A stretch of 64,000 nucleotides of DNA, from positions 1-64,000 of the forward strand of contig JAMKCH010012782.1 of NCBI GenBank assembly GCA_023653785.1. Reading direction: 5' to 3'. Every line of letters starts with the position of its first letter. Position 1 is the stretch's first letter. Positions 56,961-64,000 of this stretch are shown here, one piece after another. Origin of the DNA: Ophioderma brevispina (taxonomy: Eukaryota > Echinodermata > Ophiuroidea > Amphilepidida > Ophiodermatidae). The notes under the pieces are model-generated. The model made no database searches, was not told the origin of the DNA, and was given only the letters and a program-made list of their open reading frames with translations. Made by a program: the position numbers and the translations under genes.

Positions 56961-59900
56961 TTTTTAATTTAGTATTCCTAAAGATGTAAGGTTAAATTAA
57001 AGTATATTTGAACTATAAACTATGCAATTAATATTGTTTTTATATGATGGAACTGTTGCAATAACAGTTTTTTTCATTATTACGGACGGAGCCGATCAAT
57101 AAGGTGTTTCCCATATATTAGGAACGATGCATAAGAGCGTTTCCTAAAACAAAATTTACCATAATAGACACTTCAATGCAATGGATAATACGCGTTGTTA
57201 TTTAACATCATGTGAGGTTTTTCTACACTTTCTATTTATGGCAGTCATGATATCATTTATTCAACCATATATTATCAAAGTATGGCGAGCTGTACCAAAT
57301 TATAAGTTTCGTAGTCCCCGACTAGGCACTACATGAAACAACTTCCAAAAGAAAGGAAAGGTATAATCTAATTAATAAACATATTGTTCTCTGCTTTCAA
57401 CTGCACATTAACGAGCAATTTGAATTTGAATTGGTCTTCTAAAAAATCCCATGTTTTATTGTATAGGCATAATCCGAACTCCACAACAAGAGTGAGGTGC
57501 CGCTTTTTCCTATGTAATCTCAGGTTGCAATATATTGTTGTTTTTAAAGGGTTAATCAACACAAAATTAGTGTTTCAAATGTTCAACAAGCGTAGTTTTC
57601 AACTGTATTAAATCACTATAACGACTCATATAGGGCCGGGAAAAATCGTGGGGTGGGGGCTAACTTCCTCCATTAAGGGGTGGGCGTACCAGGCCTGGAG
57701 GTCCCACGCCCAGAAATCCACAATTGCAACATACTGTCTCAATCACCACAAGATCCATATTTTGAGAAATTATTGTTACTGTCACCCAAAGAACCCTTAG
57801 TTTTCAGAAGAAAATAAGCAGTTTCTTATATGTAAGGATCCTTGGGAGGCCCTAACATCCACATACCTTGGGCCCACACCTTCTGTGTGCCCAGTTAAAA
57901 TGTGCGGGGTCTTTTGTGAGACCCGGCAAAAAGGGTACGCTTTTCAAAAATAGAGGTCTTAGGATGGGGGCCAGGCAAGAATTCATCAAAATTAGGGGTC
58001 ATCAGAATTAAAGGTGTCCAAGATTTTCTCAAATTGGGGGTCTTTGGGGGACAATTTGTGTAAATACAAATAGATTTAAAATTTTTGTAATACATAGGTT
58101 GTATTTCTTAAAAATAACGCTTGGGCACTAGCCCGTCTTGGAAATATGGGTCCATGGAGCCTAAAACTGCATACCTCCCTTAAAATAGACTTATTACCCG
58201 GCCCCTGGGTAGGTTTCTAATATGGTCTCAAGGTCCATGACTTGACTTTTTTATTTGGTGTCCTACGTAAATTGAAAAAGCTTGGTCCATTAAAATGGAT
58301 TCAAACCTTTACATTTTGGTCCAGAATCCGGTACGAGTTATTTTAGTACCCAAGATTAGCTGGACTCTATTTGGCAATAGTGCAAAATGGTCACCAAAGA
58401 ACCCCCAATTGTGGAAAATCTTTAACATTTTTAATCTAAAAAAAGCCGAAATTTGGTGTACTTTGGGCCTGCTCTCACTCAAAACCCCCAAACATGTTTT
58501 GACTCGCTCTGTATTAATCCTACCCTTGGTCCTGAAAATCCAGGCTTAAATGTGCTTCAAACAAGAGATTTAAAACCTCCAGGGTCCCTCAAAAATCGAA
58601 GTACTGATTTTTTGCCTGATGTAACGCTTTTCCAATCAACAATAACCCCATCTGCAAAAATTATCCATGGAAAATGTTTCTTTGGTACAGACAATTTTGC
58701 AATTTTCACTTGCGTATGGAAGCAAATACGAAATTCAGCCTAAGTTTGTATAATTGAAATATAGCAAATCCAGAACAACATCAACCGTTTTCCCTCTCTT
58801 TTAAGGAGGCATTTCTGTCGCCAAATACAAGGTAAGAAATCGATTGAGTGCTGTCTTATGAGACTTACTATTGGACACAACATTTGGTGCCTCAAATCTC
58901 TCGTTGCACCTTAAAGGCACATTTAAAAAAATGGTATGGTGGCTCCTCAGGGTCTTTAGGTTTTTTGGTGCCAGAGCAACACTTTCTCAAAAAGATGGAA
59001 AAATATTTTGGTGACCAAGAGTGCCAAGTGTGGATTTCTGTAGCCTGATAGACCAGTTAAACCTTCATATCAATGGAGTGGTCCACAATTGTTCCCGGAC
59101 TATTATGAGTCTTTTAGAGTTTTTAAACTAATTAATTTGAAGTATTAATAAGGTTTAAGGACTTAAGCTTTGCATCCTTTAATCTGTTTTTATATTCATT
59201 TCCACCCTTAAGAACTTACGATATTGCTTATTAGTACCCATGAAATAGCGCCTCTCCTGGTAAAGATCGGATCTTGCCCTTTAACATAGGGGTTTTGGGA
59301 CTAACTTGATTAAAATTTCTCAGTCATAATATCGTTAGAAACAGGAATAACAATTTTAATATGGGATTAGATATACATTTGCCCTCTTTTAAAGGTGGTT
59401 TAATGTAGTGCCTATACGGGGACTAAGAGTGAAAAACTAAGAGGCTTTTCCTTGTATGCCCATTGTCTATATGGTGTTCCAAGATAGGCAACATTAATAA
59501 ATATTTTAATATGAAATCCGCCTGTAAAAGGATATATATTTCCCCCTGGATCCATAGTCCGAGCTCCACATACTAATGTTATGAGAGTTGAGTGAATTCA
59601 GTGCCCTCTACATCGTTGCAGAGGACTATATCCCGGGACTATATCTCCTGCCACACCGCGTAACATAGATTTGTCTATTTAACAAGAACAATACATTACA
59701 TCCCTCATCTCTGGACTATATAACATTAATTTAAAATTAAACGCCCTTTAACCCATTGTTTAAAAATCACAAAAACTTTCTTCTTTTTCAACTCTATGCA
59801 AGGTGATATCAAAATAGTCGCAGTTGCAAAAATACAATATAATGTAATCAAATAATGAGGTATATAGATATGGTCGTCTCTCTTCTTTGAACATTCTCAG

Positions 59901-60799
59901 AGCGTGGGTTCTGCGTGCTGTGAACCAACATTATTTTACTCAACAAGTGCAAAAACATTGCAGTGCACCAACTATTAAGGATTTTTTTTATTAAACATGG
60001 CAAATTTCAAGTTATCTTTGGCAGTGGAATTCTTAATCCATTTCGGGACGAAGCTAACTCATCGACCTCTTGCCTCCTCTTTTTTGCAGGTGGTACTGAC
60101 TGCTTCGTGTTGCAGCAGACTATATCGGGGACTCCCACAACGTTCTTTGTTCAGATTTTTCTTGTTCATTTTCGCGATACTGCTCAACATTTTTTAAAAC
60201 GGAACACGTGAAGGCGGACCTAAGTTTGGGATTACTGAAGGAATCTCAGGAAGCACTCTGTATAGTTGAGTTCATCGTACTCGGTAAAAAAGGGAATACC
60301 CTCTGCTGTGGCGTGAACTAGCTGTATCATGTTGCTGTTCCAATCCCACTTGTGTGAAGTAAGAGATGCTCTTGTAGGGAACAGTTGCACAGATTTGGTC
60401 TTGTGTTGTCTACCTATAATAAGGAAGGTTACAGTTTCTTATGATGCCTCATTGGGTTGAATAATGTAAGGCAGTGAATTGAGGACTTAGGTGTTTGTGC
60501 CTTGTGGCTCATGGCGGATAATGAATTTTGAATGAATATGGGCGAGAAGACAAACACAATAAAAGAGAAGCAAGAACTAAAAAACACAAAGCAACAACCA
60601 CACAAACCAAGCAAACAAGAAAAGGAATAGAAATGAAAAAACAGAAAGATGATTCCCAAGCACTTTTATTTAAGTGCCTCTTCTAGTTTTTTTAACTTAT
60701 TTGAAGAGAGTCATTTACACGATAAAGAAATATAATTTGCATACTTGAAGTGTTAAGAATAATGATAAATTAAGCAGACTTTTTTAAACAGCGTAAAAT
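56961..60799. other. Unassigned 3.8-kb block
   Basis: No gene supported. It contains an inverted pair (58005-58056 against 58386-58440) described below and two overlapping plus frames at 59963-60211 (82 and 66 codons) with no motif. Many short CCCTT/AAGGG strings. Confidence 0.4.
58005..58440. repeat. Inverted repeat pair, arms about 55 bp
   Basis: AAGATTTTCTCAAATTGGGG and GTCTTTGGGGGAC on the left are mirrored by AGAACCCCCAATTGTGGAAA and GGTCACCAAAGA on the right, spacer about 330 bp. Could be the inner part of a decayed foldback; ends not defined. Confidence 0.55.
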
Positions 60800-62222
60800 T
60801 ATTAGTTTGTCATCAAAAGACTAATGTAAAAAACGATAAATAAAACTCTCTAAAAGATTATCCAAAATGCCACTGCATGATCTAGTTAACTACTGCATTT
60901 TTCTCTTTGCAGACATAACGGCAACTACGTGATCAAATTGAATATATTTATTCACCAAGGCATTTTTTCCCACATAGCTTTACCCCTTGTAAACTATACC
61001 TTTGTCCAATTACGAAGTATTTCTCTTTAAAAATCTTTGATTTTGGAATTTCAAAACCGAATGTAGGAAGGGAACAGTAAACACTTTATACATCAAATAT
61101 TTCATATAAATATTCACAAAGCTCTAAAACAACAATCTTATATGATTGGTAGAATGATAAGTATCGATAGTATCTCAGGCAGTCGCTGTTTCGTGATGTT
61201 CTGTTAAACCTCCCTTCTTCAATTCACCAAAATTAATTGCAAGAAGTGCCTCACGTAATGGACTTATGATACTTTGCGGAAGTGTTATAAACAAAGAAAC
61301 ATTGGTCTACGATAACAGTACTCCTATGTTCAAATAACAAATGTAATAAAACAATCCTGATAGCTCCTGATACAAATGGTGTTGATAACGCTAACATAAT
61401 GTGGATTAAAATATTCTATTCTCATGCGCATTTGGGATCTCATTTCTTCGTTCAACAACACGCCGGGCATTTGACAGCTAGTCGTAGCTTTGAGTGACAT
61501 CGAAATGCGAAAAGGAAATATAAAACTGGGGGTCTTCGTTGAAGTAGACGCCATTTCCTATTAGATTTCATGTGGAACGGTGTACGACAGCGAGACATGC
61601 ATTAAGCTTAAAATTTATTAAAGGAAGATATTCAATAAGTTTTAGGTATTATCAGTAATTCAAGTGACTCCCTACGGAAGAATTGTCCTACAGATTTTTG
61701 AAATGATGGAAATAATAAAAAAATTATGATTTATAGTCCAATTATTGTATTGGAATTGCCAAAAAAAAAAAAAAAAATCCCCATTCCCCCAAAAAAATCC
61801 TGTCCTTTAGAATGAGAATTCCAGAATGCTATTCCTAAAGTCACTTGGAGTTACAATATGCTCATCCACAAGGACACAGTTCAGTGGCTTGTACTTGTAC
61901 ATACATTGACATGAACTGACATTGCGTGGTCTGGGTATCATAACATACCCAAAAAAAAGGGGTGTATTCTTTAAAAATACCTGGTGAATGAAATCTACGC
62001 AACTGTGGCCAAGGGAATTGAAGTTTTACTAGCTCATATAGAGACACTGGGGACTCTCAGTAAAGTATCTTTGGAGTTTTATTTGATTGTCATTTTTAAG
62101 CAAAAACTAATTGGCTGTCTAAATGTATGATTCAGTGTATATTATGTGTGAGCCTCGTTATCCCCTGTATAAAGGTATTGTTAAAAATCTATATTAAGCA
62201 GGCATGAAACCCGTTTTGTATG
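60800..62222 (+). repeat. Block K, copy 2 (tandem with copy 3)
   Basis: Begins TTGTCATCAAAAGACTAA, a start shared with copy 3 at 62231 but not with copy 1. It ends at TGCCTATTTA, where copy 3 begins, so copies 2 and 3 are head to tail with a 1.42-kb period. It carries an extra 200 bp at 61845-62045. Confidence 0.85.
61845..62045. other. About 200-bp insertion in block K copy 2
   Basis: Copies 1 and 3 pass directly from CCTAAAGTACAC / CCTAAGTACAC to GGGGA(A)TCTTAG; copy 2 has 200 bp between. The inserted part has an A run then GGGG (61951-61961) and no clear TIR. Element type unknown. Confidence 0.6.
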
Positions 62223-64000
62223 CCTATTTAGTTGTCATCAAAAGACTAAGTACAAAACGATAAATAAAACTCTCTAAACATTATCCAAAATCACTGCCAA
62301 TGATCTAGTAAATACTGCACTTTCTTCTTTGCAGGACATAACGGCAAAATAAGTGATAAAAAGTGAATAGTATTATTCACAAGGCATCTTTCCCCTACAT
62401 AGCTTTACCACTTGTAAAATATACATTTGTACCAAATTACGGAGATATTTCTCGTTTAAAAATCTTTGATTTGAATTTCAAAACCGTAATGAAGGAAGGA
62501 ACAGCTAACACTCTTAACATCAAAATATTTCATATAACTATTTCACAAAGCTTTCCAAAAACAACAATTTTAATATCTTTGGTTGAATGATAAGGATCGT
62601 AGCTTCTCCGGACCAATCGCTGTTTCGTGATGTTCTGTTAAACCTCCCTCTTCAATGCACCAAATGTTAATTGCAAGAGTGGCCTCACATAATGGACTTA
62701 TGATACTCGCGGACGTAATTAAAAAGTAACATTGGTTTCCGTAAAGAAATTACTTCCTATGTTCAAATAACAAATGTAATAAAACACTCTTGATAAACAG
62801 TGTTGATATCTAACATAATGTGGATTAAAATATTCTATTCTCATGCGCATTTGGGATTCCATTTCTTCTCTTAAACAAAACATGCCGGCATTTGACAGCT
62901 AGTCGGTAGCTTTGAGCGAAATCGGAAATGTGAAGGAAATAATCCTAGAAAAAAAGTATTTTCGTTTGAATAGAAGCACATTTTCCATAGATTTCATGTT
63001 GAATGGTGTACGACAGCAGCGACACGCATCGCTTAAATTTATTAAAGGGAAGGATGTTCAATCAGTTTTAAGTATTATCAGTAATCTCAGGTGCATTCCC
63101 TACCAGAAGAATTTTCCCTACAGAAAAAGTCTTTGAAATGAGTGGAAAAAAATCAAAAATTGGATATGCCAATCTCCATTCTAAAAACCAAAATAATGAA
63201 ATGTTCCTGTTATTTAGAAGCGAATTACCAGAACTGATATACCTAAGTACACTGGGGAATCTTAGTACAATTTTTCTTTGGGTTTCATTTGATTGTCATT
63301 ATTATAAAGGTATGTAAAATATATATTAGCGATGACAGACCATTTTTGTTATGCCTATTTAAGGGAATAGCAACTCGTTAGTTTTAGGATGCATAGAAAT
63401 AGTGATACTGCAGTCGGCATTTTACTAAATACACTTGATACACTCATAATGTTGTGGTCGTTGTATAACAGCGGCGTGAAGAAAAAAAATAAATCACAAA
63501 AACACTCTCATGTCTTAAATTAAATCAGAGAAGGGAGGACCAAAAGAGGAAAAGATTTAGTAAGGGCAGTAAAAAGAAAAATATCGGAGAAAGAAGAAGA
63601 AGTGTAGTCACAGAGTGAGAAGGAGAGAGGAATAAGAGAGAGTGAGTGCAAGAAGAATCGGCTTGCCAATTTCCAAATGTTAGTCGATACATGCTAATGG
63701 AAAAATTCCAAATACTAGATTATTCTCTATTCGTGAGACCCAAATTGATTACAAAATTGCGAAAAAGTGGCTTTATACTGTTAATTCAATGCAATGTATT
63801 ATTTTAAGAGAAATACCTGTGGCTCTTAGGAGCTATTCGCGCAAGTGGAATATGTTAATTCGTGCTTTCTCTATTATTGTTTATTAGGTGTGTTTTGTCA
63901 TGTTGGTTATATAGTTGTTGTTCGTTATGCAACATTTCGTTCGCCCTCTCTCCCCCTCTTTTCCCCTTATCGAATCCTTGATTGCGCGTGAGGAATTTAA
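62223..64000 (+). repeat. Block K, copy 3 (runs off the window)
   Basis: Full-length relative to copy 2 and continues through the purine-rich run (63595-63655) and the empty site for the 55774-56843 element. The copy may extend past the window end. Confidence 0.85.

Noticed and set aside
1..64000. Endogenous retrovirus or other integrated virus
   Set aside because: No LTR pair, protease, integrase, capsid or envelope-like sequence seen; all reverse transcriptase pieces are of the non-LTR type.

Overview
The window reads as AT-rich, intron/intergenic-type DNA from an animal genome, most likely a marine or other aquatic invertebrate; the species cannot be fixed from the sequence. Evidence for an animal: non-LTR retrotransposon (LINE) reverse transcriptase fragments of the Jockey/CR1/L2 kinds, tRNA-derived SINE heads, hAT-type and Tc1/mariner-type non-autonomous DNA elements, CA/TG microsatellites, and no bacterial-style gene packing. 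I find no intact host gene, rRNA or functional tRNA. The longest believable coding stretch is a 231-residue reverse transcriptase piece at 23598-24293.

Almost everything is mosaic repeat. Several sequence blocks recur, named here by letter: A (392-1165, 30650-31320); B (1501-1599 plus 4138-4226, 31676-34011, 38200-39405); C (4845-6520, 34240-35900, 42650-42800); D (14996-16010, 35925-36655, 44765-45290); E (18650-20230, 21475-23595, 36656-38195, 49195-49740); F, a LINE 3' half (20231-21470, 23598-28600); G (6838-7090, 11905-12165); H (11480-11904, 14575-14995); J (16741-17090 and inverted 28770-29115); K (54105-56960, 60800-62222, 62223-64000); M (30360-30510 and inverted 46104-46240). A-B-C occur in the same order at 0.4-6.5 kb and 30.6-35.9 kb, so part of this is segmental duplication rather than independent transposition. 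Because the paralogous blocks align, several insertions can be proved by an empty site elsewhere in the same window.

The most striking part is a set of large foldback (long inverted repeat) elements. Two of them, 24883-28424 and 39697-42638, share the terminus TAGTG...CACTA and are flanked by 3-bp direct repeats (TAT and TAA). The first interrupts a LINE reading frame and is studded with AAGATGGCGGC-type motifs, identical to the vertebrate YY1 consensus. Others: 12363-12996 (about 130-bp TIRs, set between TA-rich tracts), 55774-56843 (TA target duplication, empty site in block K), a palindrome inside E at 22896-23465, and a hairpin at 45700-46035. A minisatellite at 13120-14530 has roughly 19 monomers of 60-90 bp, each with a small GACCC/GGGTC palindrome, and shows a higher-order repeat of about six monomers.

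Region by region: 0-6.5 kb, block A, a small MITE, an I/R1/Jockey-like LINE with RNase H, and blocks B and C; 6.5-12.2 kb, mostly unassigned with G, H and a SINE; 12.3-14.5 kb, foldback and minisatellite; 14.6-18.6 kb, H, D, J and a TG tract; 18.6-28.6 kb, tandem E-F duplication with foldback insertion; 28.6-46.2 kb, dense nested mosaic; 46.2-54 kb, sparse, with part of E, a SINE head and a CpG-rich spot; 54-64 kb, K family. All repeat copies differ by many single-base indels; age and long-read consensus error cannot be separated here.
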